Notes under the pieces: model-generated | Database searches by the model: none | What the model was told of the DNA's origin: nothing | What the model saw: the letters and a program-made list of their open reading frames with translations, nothing else | Translations under genes and position numbers: made by a program | Shown here: positions 20,845-31,200 of the stretch, in pieces | Position numbering within the stretch: position 1 is the stretch's first letter | How the letters are laid out: each line of letters starts with the position of its first letter | Source: Halichoerus grypus | Taxonomy: Eukaryota; Chordata; Mammalia; Carnivora; Phocidae | Length of the DNA: 64,000 nucleotides | Assembly (NCBI RefSeq): GCF_964656455.1 | Contig: NC_135717.1 | Location: 10,631,033-10,695,032, forward strand | Direction of reading: 5' to 3'

Positions 20845-20962
20845 TAAAGCCATGGCAAGAAGCTCATTTCCTGTCTCTGGGCCTCAGTTTCCATGTCCAT
20901 GAAATGGGGCTAATCATATCTCACCAGAGAGTTGTTGTCAGGGTTGAATTAAATAGCATATA
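20845..20962 (+). repeat. MIR, sense
   Basis: The words tctctgggcctcagtttcc, catgaaatggggctaatcat and gttgttgtcagggttgaatt follow the MIR core in forward orientation. Confidence 0.85.
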
Positions 20963-21639
20963 TGAAAATATCCGGGACCCTGCAGGCTTTACCCCCATGT
21001 GGGGCTCTGAGTGCAGGGTGGGAGGGTTGATAGTTCCCTCCAGGGCTCTGATGGGCTCTTCCTGACCCAAAATGTGAGGCAGGCATTCATGCATTGAGTT
21101 AAAAGATTGTGCCTCCATGGACTCCATTGGTAGATCTCCCTAGAGAATGGCCTAAGAGTCCAAGCAATGGCATCCTGTGATAGGCACCTGAGTAGCTTAG
21201 TTGGGGAAGACAGGTAGTCTGTCACCCACCTGGGTGAGGACATGACCCTTGGAGGGTTGAGGCAGAAGAAGTTGGGTTTGAGTCCTGTGGTGGCTCCCCA
21301 TTTCCCTCAGAGTAAAAGCAAAGGCCTCCCAACTGCCACCATTCTTTCACTTTACTTCTCTGCCCCATGCTCACTTCACTCCTGTCTTATGGACCTTCTC
21401 CCCGTTCCTGAAAGCCTTTTGGCATTCTCTGCCTCAGGGCCTTTGCACTGGCCTGTCTCTCTGGAATGCTTTACCCCCCAGATATTGGCATGGTTTACTC
21501 TCTTCGGTCATCAACTTTGTGTTCAACTGTCACTTTTATCAATGAAGTTCCCCTTGACGCCTCATTTAAAAATCCCAGTCCCTCCCTCAAACCCTTGATC
21601 CCCCTTTATCATTTTTATTTTTCCCTGATGACACTGTAG
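20963..21639. other. Unassigned sequence
   Basis: No gene is supported. The text at 21270-21600 (gcccatgctcacttcactcc, gggcctttgcactggcctgtc, ttcactgtcactttt-like) resembles an old, widespread mammalian repeat seen near LINE fragments, but I cannot name it. Confidence 0.4.
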
Positions 21640-21880
21640 TGCGTTTCCCGGTGGTCCCCAAAAATGTATGTCCACATCCCAACCCCCAGAATCTGTGAAT
21701 GTGAATTTATTTGGAAACAGGGTCTTTTCAGATGTAATTAAGTTAGGGATCTTGAGATGAGGTCATCCTGGATGATCTGGGCGGGGCTTAAATCCAATGG
21801 CAAGTGTCCCTGGACACACACAGAGGGATACCCGGGGAGAGAGCCACAGGGAGAACAGGATCCCCTGTTCTCAAGGTGAG
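21640..21880 (+). mobile_element. MLT1-type MaLR LTR, 5' half
   Basis: The words ggtggtccccaaaaatgtatg, gaatttatttggaaacaggg, agatgtaattaagttaggg and gatcttgagatgaggtcatc match the start of an MLT1 LTR. The 3' half is missing. Confidence 0.75.
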
Positions 21881-21904
21881 AAGTTTAGGAAGACAAGATG
21901 GGGC

Positions 21905-22010
21905 AGATCAGAGGGGGTTGGGTGGTCTGGGGAGGTCTCTGGGGGAGGTGACCCTATGGGGGGAGAGGCAGCCTGGGTTGGGGGAGGGGGATGAGCAAAG
22001 GAGCAAGGAC
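21905..22010 (+). repeat. G-rich tract with GGG runs
   Basis: Repeated GGG/GGGG runs (cagagggggttgggtggtc and following) make another quadruplex-prone stretch downstream of the LTR half. Confidence 0.7.
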
Positions 22011-22809
22011 GGGGTGTGCAGAGGACGCAGAGTGAACTACTTTGGCTAGCTGCAAGGACCCACTGTGGGGGTGGGGAGCTGTCTCATTACGAGCACGCCA
22101 GATTCCAATATGCAAGTTTTCTTCCTCTGCCCAGACTCCCCGTCCAGGGCTCCCCCAGGCCCCGGGGGCATTCACATCATGCTTGCCCACGCCCAGGCTC
22201 TTCCTCCAGTCCCATGTTCACTACGGTAGTTCCCCAGATTGCTGGGCTGTCCCTTCTTCCCATATAGGGTGGGCCACAAGGTCCTTAGGGAGCTTGGGAC
22301 CCTCCACTAGCTCTGGAGATATTTGTCATTGACCTAAATCAGCCATGGCAAGCCATTCTTCTTTGCCAGTGATTGGTTCAAGATTGGGCTTTTGATATGG
22401 GGTTGGCCAATATCAGAGAAAGTCTGCTGGGGCTCCTGGAGAAGGAGATTTCATGTTGTTCCTCTGAGCCCCATTCCCACATCTGGACCAACTTTAGATG
22501 GAAGGTGCCTTTGCTAGGGGTGTCCTGGGCATGCCACACAAATGCCACCGTCCACCACGCAGCTTTCTCAGCTGGGGCTGGGCAGCTCTGGGTAGGGGGA
22601 GCTGACGGGGGTGGTGGTGATAGCATTGTTGCTGGTGGCAGTGGGTGCTGGGCTGGGGACCACAGCTGAGAAGCATTTGACAGTGTTAGTCACAGTTCCA
22701 TGCCTGAGGCCAAAGGAAGAATCAGCAACCCCGATTCTGTCTTTATTTAAAATTATATTTTGTCCATTATGGATTTTTTGGCATTGATTTGGACACTGAT
22801 TACTGAGCA
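22011..22809. other. Unassigned sequence
   Basis: I see no gene. The stretch 22320-22470 (gccattcttctttgccagtg, ggttggccaatatcagag) may be part of an old LTR or MER element. The rest is unique-looking. Confidence 0.35.
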
Positions 22810-23272
22810 TGTTAGCTTCCTTGGGCTGCTGTAAGAAAACACCACAAACTTGGTGTCTTAAAGCAACACGACTTTATGATCTTACGGCTCTGGAGGCCAG
22901 AAGCTGGCACTCAGTTTCCCTGAACTGACATCAAGGTGTTGGCAGGACCACACTCCCTCTAGGAGCGAGTCCGGTGCCTTGCCTTTTTCAGCCTCTAGAG
23001 GTCACCTATATTCCTTGGCTTGCGGCCCCTTCCTCCACCTTCAAAGTGCATCATTCCGATGCCCGCTCATGCCACTTTTCTTCTGTCTGTAGCCGATAAC
23101 CCCCTGCCTCCTCTATAAGGACACTTGCCATTAAATTTAGGGCCACAGGATAATTTCTCCACTTCCAGATCCTTAACTTACATTTGCAAAATCCATATTG
23201 CCATATAAAGTAAGATTCACAGGTCCAGAGATTAGAATTTGGGCATTTTCGGGGACATTATTCAGCCTAGCA
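22810..23272 (-). mobile_element. MaLR solo LTR (MLT1-like), antisense
   Basis: It opens tgttagcttccttgggctgc and tgtaagaaaacaccacaaac. It continues gctctggaggccagaagc, catcaaggtgttggcagga and aggacacttgccattaaat, closing at ttcagcctagca. No internal ERV sequence lies alongside. Confidence 0.8.
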
Positions 23273-23759
23273 GGCTGGATTTTTTGGCAACCTCATAAAT
23301 TTTGTGCTGGAGGCGAGGACTGTACTCACCTCACCCTGTGCTGTGGACTCAGGAGAACTCACTCTTTGTGGACTAACTAAAAGCTTGAGGTCGAAGGTTC
23401 TGACCACCTTGTCCCTTGAGGCCAGAAGCTTGGGCTTGTTCTTGGCAAGGTCACCTTCAACTGGTGATTTTCAGAAACCTTGACTAACAGTTTGCCATCT
23501 CTTGGAGAGATTTTCCTTCCAGGGAAAGGATACATGTTTGCAAGATCTTTTCCTGTCCCCACTCCTCTGATCGGTTGTGTAAGGAGGTGATGTCATTTGC
23601 AGTCCCGGCCACCTTGTGACCACGAGGTATTAAAAGATACTGTGACCTGAGATAAAAAGCCAAAAGAATGAGGATGGTGGATGCAGAAGTTTGGCCAACT
23701 GTGTAGTTGGAACACTTCACACAAGAGCATCCTCTCTTCTGACGCTAATTGTGCATCTG

Positions 23760-24410
23760 AGGGATTCCCCGAACCACCCGCAGATTTGCTGATTCGGTAG
23801 AACTCATCGAAAGCTCTTGTACTCATGGTTATGGTTTATCGCCATGAAAGGATACAGATTAATATCCGCCAAGGAAAGACGCACATGGGCAGAGTTTAGG
23901 AGACTTCCAGATGCCAAGCTTCCAGTGTCTCTCCCATGGAGTCAGGACAATGTTATTCTCCAGGTGTCTGTATGTGACAATATGCTTGGAGTATTGCTAA
24001 CCAGGCAAGTTCACCTGAGCCTTGGTGTCCAGAGTTTTCACCGAGGCTCCACAACGTAGGAGTAATTGATTGCTCACGTGGTTAATCTCAGTTTCCAGTC
24101 TCAAGCCCCTCTGGAGGTCACCTGATACCATGTGACCCAAAAGCCCCCACCCTAAATCCATTGTAACTATCTGTCTTGGACAGAGGCCATCATCCTAAAT
24201 CACACTGTTGGTATGGCTTAAAGCATCCATCCTAAATTGCATTATTACTGTCTGGATGGCCTGGAACGTCCACCAAATGAAAACACTCTTACCAGGCAGG
24301 ACATTCCCAGGGTTTAGAGACGTTCTCCCAGAGGCTGAGGGCAAGGGCAAGACCCCTTTTTTGGGCAAGGTTACATTCTTCACTACCCAGCGGAATTGAA
24401 AGAGAGAAAA
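23760..24410. repeat. Probable ancient ERV LTR, family not assigned
   Basis: The run atggtttatcgccatgaaagg, cagattaatatccgccaagg, aaagacgcacatgggcagag, gcaagttcacctgagccttg and ccatgtgacccaaaagcccc matches a mammalian LTR I remember but cannot name. It has an internal three-fold repeat near 24148-24236. The preceding 23273-23760 is unassigned. Confidence 0.55.
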
Positions 24411-24503
24411 GCCTGGGTCCTTGATGATATTGCCCAGATATTGCTGTTAAACTAGCTCTGGGATCACCTACCTCCAGGCATTTCGTTAAGTGAAGTCACT
24501 TTA

Positions 24504-24703
24504 TTTATTTATTTATTTTTAAAGATTTTATTTATTTATTTGAGAGAGAGAATGAGAGAGAAAGCATGAGAGGGGGGAGGGTCAGAGGGAGAAGCAGACT
24601 CCCTGCCGAGCAGGGAGCCCGATGCGGGACTCGATCCCAGGACTCCAGGATCATGACCTGAGCTGAAGGCAGTCGCCCAACCCACTGAGCCACCCAGGCG
24701 CCC
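24504..24703 (-). mobile_element. Can-SINE, - strand, with exact 16-bp duplication
   Basis: AAGTGAAGTCACTTTA flanks it at 24488-24503 and 24704-24719. The inner order is an ATTT-rich tail, AAAGATTTTATTT, ccctgccgagcagggagccc and actgagccacccaggcgccc. The host sequence is itself a near-palindrome, AAGTGA...TCACTT. Confidence 0.97.
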
Positions 24704-25048
24704 AAGTGAAGTCACTTTAAATGTCTTTATTATTAAACCCATGGTCTGCTGTTTTGTTTACTTCCCTACATTTAGTGCAGCATCCTGAATGAAGCATTCC
24801 CAGATCAGTAACTCCAGCTTTGTCTCCGAAGCTCTGGACCATCTACTTATGAGGCATCTCCGTGTGATAATTTATGGGCTCTTCAAAGTCAGCATATCCC
24901 ATATTGATCTTCCTGTCTCTCAGAGAATGGCATCACTTTTATGTGGTTCCTTAATCCAGCCTTGACCCCTGCATCTCTCTTATAAGTCACTAATCTCCAA
25001 GTTTTCGTGATTTCATCTTTTTTTTTAAAAGACATTTTAGTGTATGCT

Positions 25049-25245
25049 TTTTTTTTTTTAAAAGATTTTATTTATTTATTTGAGAGAGAGAGAGAGAGAG
25101 CATGAGCAGAGGAAGGGGCAGAGGGACAGGGAGGACAGACTCTCCACTGAGCAGGGAGCCTGACATAAGACTCGATCCCAGGACCCCAAGATCACGACCT
25201 GAGCTGAAGGCAGATGCTTAACTGACTGAGCCACCCAGGTGCCCC
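25049..25245 (-). mobile_element. Can-SINE, - strand
   Basis: The T run and AAAAGATTTTATTTATTTATT are followed by a GA-rich run, ctccactgagcagggagcc and actgagccacccaggtgcccc. A second SINE of opposite orientation begins 42 bases later. Confidence 0.95.
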
Positions 25246-25286
25246 CATATTCTTCTTCTCCTCTTTTTTTTAAAGATTTATTTATT

Positions 25287-25472
25287 GGGGCACCTGGGTG
25301 GTGTAGTTGGTTGAGCGTCTGACTCTTGGTTTGAGGTCAGGTCGTGATCTCAGGGTCGTGGGATCAGGCCCCATATTGGGCTCCATGCTGGGCGTGGAGC
25401 CTGCTTGAGATTCTCTCTCTCCCTCTCCCTCAGCCATTCTCTCGCTCTCTCTCAAATCAATCAATCTTTATT
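25287..25472 (+). mobile_element. Can-SINE, + strand, older subtype
   Basis: The head ggggcacctgggtggtgtag and ttgagcgtctgactcttgg are of the older type that also has gcctgcttgagattctctc. The tail is AAATCAATCAATCTTTATTTAATT. It faces the SINE at 25049-25245, making a head-to-head pair. Confidence 0.93.
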
Positions 25473-25489
25473 TAATTTTATTTAAACCC

Positions 25490-25715
25490 CACTACTGAAA
25501 GTATGGCTTATGGGGCAGGGCCTTGGGCATCCTTGAGGGCTTGTTAGAAATGCAGAACCATGAGCCCTACCCTAATAAAAAATACAACAGGCCTAGCACC
25601 TGGGTCAAGGTGGTTTCTTTCTCCTTGGGATGAGTTGTCTCCTGGGAGGGCTTCTGTGGCCTATCCTCTTAGTCTACCAGCTGTCCCCGCACATTAAAGT
25701 TTGAGAAGCACTTTG
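25490..25715 (+). mobile_element. MER5A-like (hAT-Charlie) fragment
   Basis: The words gagggcttgttagaaatgcag, ccctaccctaataaaaaat and gcacattaaagtttgagaag match MER5A, with the left inverted repeat eroded. Confidence 0.6.
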
Positions 25716-25924
25716 AAATGGCTTATCACCGAGGATGATCCGGGAAGAGGTGCCCTCTTTATCCTGTGGGTACCAGGCCCTGGGGTTCACACACCCCACT
25801 TTGAGACTCACTGCCCAAGTGAAGGTTGCCACTCCATAACATGCCGAGAAGGTGGGGACACCCTCTTCTGGCTGGCCTTCCCGGGGGGGGGGGCGGAGTA
25901 GTGACGGGGCACCTGAAACTCTCC

Positions 25925-26110
25925 CAAATTGCTAACACTTACCAGAGCTTAGCACGTACCAGGCACTAAGTGCTCTCCATGTTCAGCGCCTTTAATCCTC
26001 ACACGAGCATCATATTAGAGAGGGGGAAATGGACATTTACAAAGATCAAGAACTTGGCCACATCACGGAGCTAGGAAATGGGGTTATCGCACACACCTGC
26101 CAGGTGGGGA
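25925..26110 (-). repeat. MIR, antisense
   Basis: The words acgtaccaggcactaagtgc, ctttaatcctcacacgagc, agagggggaaatggac and catcacggagctaggaaat are the reverse of MIR from tail to core. Confidence 0.85.
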
Positions 26111-26241
26111 GCCGATGGGAAGTCATCTTAGCGCTGAGCCTACCCACCTTCATCCCAACCATTTCCCCCTGTGTTTGGGAAGCGAGGCCAGGAGAGGGCT
26201 GGGTGGTCCCCCATGGAAGGGCACCTGGAGGTGGTCTAGAC

Positions 26242-26419
26242 CAGTGGTTCTCAAAGCTGGGTACCAGGCCCGGTGACATCAGTGCCACATGGGAACTTGT
26301 CCTAAATGCAAATCCTGGCATCTCTTTCCCGCACAGCCCAGCTTCTGGGGGTGGCTCTGTGTTTTAAGCCAATCTTCCAGGGGGGTTCTGAGGCCCCCCC
26401 TAGAGTTTGAGAACCAATG
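26242..26419 (+). mobile_element. MER5A-like (hAT-Charlie) element with both ends
   Basis: The left end CAGTGGTTCTCAAAG and the right end TTTGAGAACCAATG form the expected imperfect terminal inverted repeat. The centre has gtcctaaatgcaaatcctgg. Flanking octamers (gtctagac / atttagcc) are only weakly similar, as expected for an old insertion. Confidence 0.85.
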
Positions 26420-26427
26420 ATTTAGCC

Positions 26428-27569
26428 CAGTGCTTTCATTTTATGTCTGGGGAAGCTGCACGCAGGAGCAGGGCGGGCCTTGCTCACAGATGGTTAATGG
26501 GAAAATCTAGATAATTGATGCTCTTCTCCCCCCACGGCACTGCTTCTCCAAAAGCCTCTGACGTGTGAGCTTACCTTGCCCGCATTTGGTTGTGAACGGG
26601 TCAGATACACAGGCGGCTTCCCAGCCCAGATGAAGCCACACTGTGAGGCCCGCCTCCGGAGGGGACAGCAAATGGTCCTTCCCTAGATGTTCCTCACAAC
26701 GAGCTCCTTCTCTGCTTTCAAGAGGTAGCATGTCTCCAGTGGGTGGATTGTCCACCCCACAGCCCGCCTGAGCAAATCTCGCTCTGCGGGACAGAAAAGC
26801 AGAGAACCACTGTCCCTCCCTCAGGGCGTAGGTGAGGGGGAGGCCGTCAGGGCGGATCTGCCTCTTAAGACCCTTCCAGAGGGAGAGAAGGATCTGAATC
26901 CCCAGGCCTGGGAAATGGGACACATGCAAAGGACATGAAGTCAGCGCCAAATGTCAGCACGAGAGGTAATTAAGCAGAATGAATGAAAGAGAACACCACG
27001 CTTGCTTAGGATGAGCTGCAGAAGGGACAATCCCCCCACAGCCAATTTAACACCAGTCCAGCAGGGCAGCCGCTTTCTCCAAGCAAAAACTCTGGCCATT
27101 TAAACTGCTGTATTTTCAGAACACCCGCGAGGCCCCAGGGACTTTGCTGACGTTCAGAAATCCGTTACTTTATGGCTGTGGGTCTCCGTCTTGGGAGTGG
27201 ATTGACCATCGATACCATTTTGCCAATGGGCAAATGCAAGATGGGAAAGGGTCGGGCTGTGTGCTGCTGGTACATGGTGAGGAAGAGGAGTCTGCAATCT
27301 TGGAGTGTTTCAAACAAGAGGTGGTGGTCCACTTGCCCACCCCACTTCCCAGGGACGGGGTGGCGGGGGGTCTCCGGCTCGACTCCAGGCATGCCTCGGT
27401 CCAAGAAGCTCCTTGGCCAGGAAGAGCCCGAAGGGCCTTTATCATGAGCTTACCTGTTTGCCTGCATCCTCATTGCCTGCCCACAAGGCTTCCTTGTCCC
27501 CAGGCTCCGCTCAACCCTGCCACTGCGGAGACCTGGTTTGTTACTCCCGGGAGGGGGCCTAGCAAAAAC
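26428..27569. other. Unique sequence, no gene supported
   Basis: No repeat is recognised. Open frames at 26507-26950 (-) and 27144-27635 (+) have no family resemblance. The stretch 26950-27125 is AT/GC balanced with ttaagcagaatgaatgaaag and ggccatttaaactgctgtatt, a possible conserved non-coding element. Confidence 0.35.
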
Positions 27570-27740
27570 AGAACCGCCTTCATGGTGAGGCAGACTCGGT
27601 TTGAATTCAGCCTCCCCCACTTACCAGCTGTGTGACTCTGGGAAAGTCACTTAACCTCTCTGAACTTCTAGGCCTCATCCGTAAAGTTGGGGACAAGAGT
27701 ACATAAGGATGGTTGTGTGGACTGAAAGGGCAGTGTATGC
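27570..27740 (+). repeat. MIR, sense
   Basis: The words ggcagactcggtttgaattc, cacttaccagctgtgtgact and aaagtcacttaacctctctg are a clear MIR core in forward orientation. Confidence 0.9.
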
Positions 27741-27818
27741 ACGTATCGGAGCTCACTGTGGTGATACTATGGGTGGACATGACCGGGGTGGGGGGGCCTC
27801 TGGGCCCTCGGTCTCAGT

Positions 27819-27833
27819 CTGCCCTCTGGCGGG
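27819..27833 (-). promoter_or_regulatory. CTCF-like motif
   Basis: CTGCCCTCTGGCGGG matches the reverse of the CTCF core CCASYAGRKGGCR closely. Occupancy cannot be inferred from sequence alone. Confidence 0.4.
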
Positions 27834-28088
27834 GTCTAATGTGGGTGGGTGGGCATCCAGGGACCCACCCTCACTGGACAGACCTCAGGACCTCCCTCCT
27901 CACGTCCAGCTCCCACAGGCATCCTGCCTCCACCCCTCACCCCTCCACCCCCTCTGCCGGACATGCTTCCACCCAGTAGGTCCTCCTGGCTTCCCTAGCC
28001 ACCTCCCCAAACCAAATGGTTTCCCCTGGTTTCCCTGAGGAGGCAGAGCCTGTCTGGGGCCCTCCGCAGAGGGAGAAAGTTTGGGGGA

Positions 28089-28178
28089 GCACACTTACAC
28101 ACACGCTGTCTCATACTTGCGTATATGCACATTTCTGCACTCACACAAAAACGCACACACACACACACACACACACAG
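28089..28178. repeat. (CA)n microsatellite and flanking CA-rich sequence
   Basis: A pure CA run lies at about 28152-28176, preceded by impure acacttacacacacgc and cactcacacaaaaacg text. Confidence 0.95.
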
Positions 28179-28619
28179 AGCTAGAAAAGAGCTCGCTTCT
28201 AACAAGCTTATCCAGAATTTTGCAATCAGATCGAGAAAGAGGCCCTTTGAATTCGAGCATTAAGAGAATCGAGTGTCATTCGGAGAAATACCATTTTGTT
28301 GTGAATTGTATAGAGATGGGCTGGGGAGTGGGCGGGGCAGCACCATCTTCAGTGCTTAGAGCTTCCATGCCAGCCCTGGGGTGGAGCCTGAGCGGGGTCT
28401 CCCAGCCTCTTCTACATGTTTCTGCCCGGGGTGGGGCGGGGGGGGGGGATTGAGGACAGACTGGTCAGGACTCACATCAGCTGGTGGACAGATGGGGACC
28501 AATCAGAGATTGTTGCTGGGGAAACACTGCTCATGCCGATTGCTCTGGACTGGGGAGGGGGTACCAGCTAGCCTGCCCTCCCCCCTCCTCCCCTCCGCCT
28601 CTCAGTGGCCCAAAACCTG

Positions 28620-28620
<1 letters not shown>
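28179..28620. other. Unique sequence
   Basis: No gene is supported. 28200-28315 is an unusual CpG-containing, low-repeat stretch discussed in the findings. A G run is at 28437-28449. Confidence 0.35.

Positions 28621-28645
<25 letters not shown>
28621..28645. repeat. (CT)n microsatellite
   Basis: About eleven CT units (ttctctctctctctctctc) on the + strand. Confidence 0.9.
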
Positions 28646-28650
<5 letters not shown>

Positions 28651-28782
28651 GTCATTCATTAATAGATGCTATCCCACACATGTCTGATGTGAAATCCCAC
28701 AGCAGTCTAGGAAGTGGGTCTGTCGTGGGCACAGGATTAGGCCAGCAAGGCTGAACATCCCAGATTTTTATGACCCATGCAT

Positions 28783-28793
28783 CCCTCTGGTGG
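28783..28793 (-). promoter_or_regulatory. CTCF-like motif
   Basis: CCCTCTGGTGG matches the reverse CTCF core. The flanking bases agree less well than at 27819. Confidence 0.35.
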
Positions 28794-28799
28794 TGAATT

Positions 28800-29380
28800 C
28801 AACATCACCCCTTACTATGTGAGAGATGGGAGGGAGGCTGGTTCCAGTCCAGCATTTTCCAGGACCTTTGCTGGGAGAATGAAGCCTCGGGCTCAGTACC
28901 AGCTGACCATGGGCAAGATCGGGAGCAGCCCCATTAGCCACGAGCAGCCGATCTGAGCTCGGCACCTGCTCTGACGATGGACCCTACTGGGCTTTGGCAG
29001 CCACGTTTCCTGAACTGACGCATGGTCCTGCTTTCACGGTGGAGCTTGCAACATCTTTCCACAATAAAACCGCGATGGAATTTAATTGCGTGCATCGCTT
29101 TGCAATTGAACAGGTCCATAAAACGTTTATTAGGTGCAATCTCAGCGATTGAACGGCTGGCCAGCCACTTGGCTTTGGGCGACAGCTGACATCTGGGGGG
29201 TCCCTAGGCAGGGAGGTGTCTCAGAAATTGCTGATGTTGAGTGTTCAGAGGGACTTCTTTGGAGCTGTTCGAACCTTGTAGGAGACACCGGTCATTTACT
29301 TGAATATTCCTGCTGGGGTTTGTGGAGGCCGCTGGGAGATATTTACAAGTAGAAAAGCACTTGATACATAGTTGCGTGGG
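28800..29380. other. Unique sequence
   Basis: No gene or repeat is recognised. The part near 29055-29150 is discussed as a possible conserved element. Confidence 0.35.
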
Positions 29381-29384
29381 TCAG

Positions 29385-29715
29385 GATAACTATTGCTGAT
29401 TGCTGCTACAAAAGAGCCTTGGACAACAGACCTTTCCTTCTAGCTCACATTACATCTTCAGTGAGAGCGACAGGTACCTCTGCTCCTACAGTCACTCAGG
29501 GGGCCAGGCGGTGGGAGACATCATTGAGGACATGTCATCTCCGAGCTGTAGGTGGAAGAAGGGAGGGATGCACGAGGCATGCCTGCTCTAGCTGCCCTGA
29601 CCTGGCCGCGACACATGTCACTTTTGTTCACAATCCATTGACCAAAACCCTTTACATGGTTCCAGCCTATTTGTAAGCGAGGCTGGGAAACATGGGGACA
29701 CAGGTGGCCTGCTCG
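29385..29715. repeat. Probable old LTR/MER-type repeat
   Basis: The words ggataactattgctgattgctgc, cctttccttctagctcacat and acatgtcacttttgttcaca, then ccattgaccaaaacccttt and gcgaggctgggaaacatggg, match in order an ancient mammalian repeat I cannot name exactly. Confidence 0.5.
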
Positions 29716-29858
29716 GTGAGCACTGACTTCTCTGTCCCAGCAGTTCTGCTCATGGTCATGGTGGGCACCTTCTCCACCTGTACCTTGCTGCGGGGTGGTG
29801 TCCACCATCTGGCCTCCAGGGGTCAGCCCACCTGTGGAAGGTGAATAAGACACCTTTT

Positions 29859-30050
29859 TTTTTTTTTTTAAAGACTTTGTTTATTTATTTGAAACAGAGA
29901 GAGTGAGAGAGCACAAGCGGGGGGAGGGGCAGAGGGAGAGGGAGAAGCAGGCTCCCCACTGAACAGGGAGCCCGATGTGGGACTCGATCCCAGGACCCCG
30001 GGATCATGACCTGAGCCAAAGGCAGATGCTTAACTGACTGAGGTGCCCCT
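29859..30050 (-). mobile_element. Can-SINE, - strand
   Basis: AAGACACCTTTT flanks it at 29847-29858 and 30051-30062. The head is shortened: gactgaggtgcccc replaces actgagccacccaggtgcccc, a small deletion of the promoter-bearing head. Confidence 0.96.
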
Positions 30051-30439
30051 AAGACACCTTTTAATAAAAGAGCAGACCCAGGGGCATCCCGTCTCTGGGG
30101 AATGACTCTCCTCCTAGTCACTACCCCAAATCCATCCTCCCCAAAGGAGTGGTAGCCTCGAAATGCTGGCCCAAGATGGACAGAACCACTTGGGAAACTC
30201 AGAAACAGTTGGCCGCAGGGCCCGAGCCTACAGATTCTGAGCAGGCAGGTCTGCGCTGGGCCGGGTTTGGGAAACACTCTTGGGCCAACCGTGCTGACAA
30301 GGGGAGGTCCGTTTGTGATCATTGTGTGCAAGACTCCTGAGCAGTGATGGTGCAGCCTGTCTGTGTCTCTGTGGACCATAGGCAGAGGCTTCAATAAGCA
30401 CCTTCCAGCTTACAATGCCCTTCTGGTGACACTCATCTA

Positions 30440-30590
30440 ACTTTTACCAGGTACCTATTATGTTCCAGAGTCTCCTTTGCTCTTTGAGGTTAAGTGATTG
30501 GCCTAAAGTTGTAAAGCCAAGTGACCCAAGTTAGGTGTGAAGCTTGTTTTTTCCACTTCCCTATCTGTCAGCGTCTCCATCACGCCAAGC
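30440..30590 (-). repeat. MIR-like fragment, antisense
   Basis: The words accaggtacctattatgttcc, gaggttaagtgattggcc and agttgtaaagccaagtgac resemble MIR in reverse, with decay. Confidence 0.55.
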
Positions 30591-30659
30591 CACCTCTGGC
30601 CGGCTCCCCGCTTCCAGAGAGGTAGCGTACCCCACCCGACACTAGATCTGCAACTTGAA

Positions 30660-30824
30660 TGTGATAGGCAGATGGTGATGATGTGCTAAAACTACAAATC
30701 ATCAGAAGAAAAGTCTGGTGCTAAGGAAGTCAGTTTAACACAACAATGGGAACAAATCTGAAAAACAGCATGCTGATTGAACGAAACCTTACACAAAAGA
30801 GTATATCATGTATGATTTCATTTA
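30660..30824 (+). mobile_element. L1 3' UTR, + strand, left of SINE
   Basis: The words gaaccttacacaaaagagtat-like and atcatgtatgatttcattta are sense L1 3' UTR. It resumes at 30997. Confidence 0.75.
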
Positions 30825-30996
30825 CTTGTTTTCTTATTTTTAGAGGGGAGGTGGGAGGGGCAGAGGGAGAGGGGGAGAGAGAATCTTAAGCAGGCTCCAT
30901 GCTCAGCACGGAGCCGACATGGGGCTTGGTCTCAGGACCCTGAGATCATGATCTCAGCTGAAATCAAGAGTCAAGAATGAAACACCCAGGTGCTCC
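30825..30996 (-). mobile_element. Can-SINE, - strand, nested in L1
   Basis: TGATTTCATTTA flanks it at 30813-30824 and 30997-31008. The body has ctccatgctcagcacggag and gacatggggcttggtctc, with a decayed head (gaatgaaacacccaggtgctcc). Confidence 0.94.
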
Positions 30997-31200
30997 TGAT
31001 TTCATTTATATTAAGGTCTACAACAGGAAAAACCAATTGATAGCGACAGGAACCAGATCAGTGGTTGTTCCTGGGGTAAACACACACAGGCAACTTTCTA
31101 TGGTGATGGAATATTCCTGGTTACCTGGGAATGTGCATTTGTCAGAAATGGTTGGACAGTAACTTAAGATCTTTGTATTCAGTTGTAAATAAACAAATCT
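30997..31200 (+). mobile_element. L1 3' UTR, + strand, right of SINE
   Basis: The words ttatattaaggtctacaacagg, gaaccagatcagtggttgttc and actttctatggtgatggaat continue the L1 3' UTR of 30660-30824. Confidence 0.8.

Noticed and set aside
29885..30394. 169-codon - strand frame
   Set aside because: Half of it is a SINE read through in its sense direction (the text HLPLAQVMIPGSWDRVPHRAPCSVGSLLLP recurs, in pieces, in other SINE-crossing frames).
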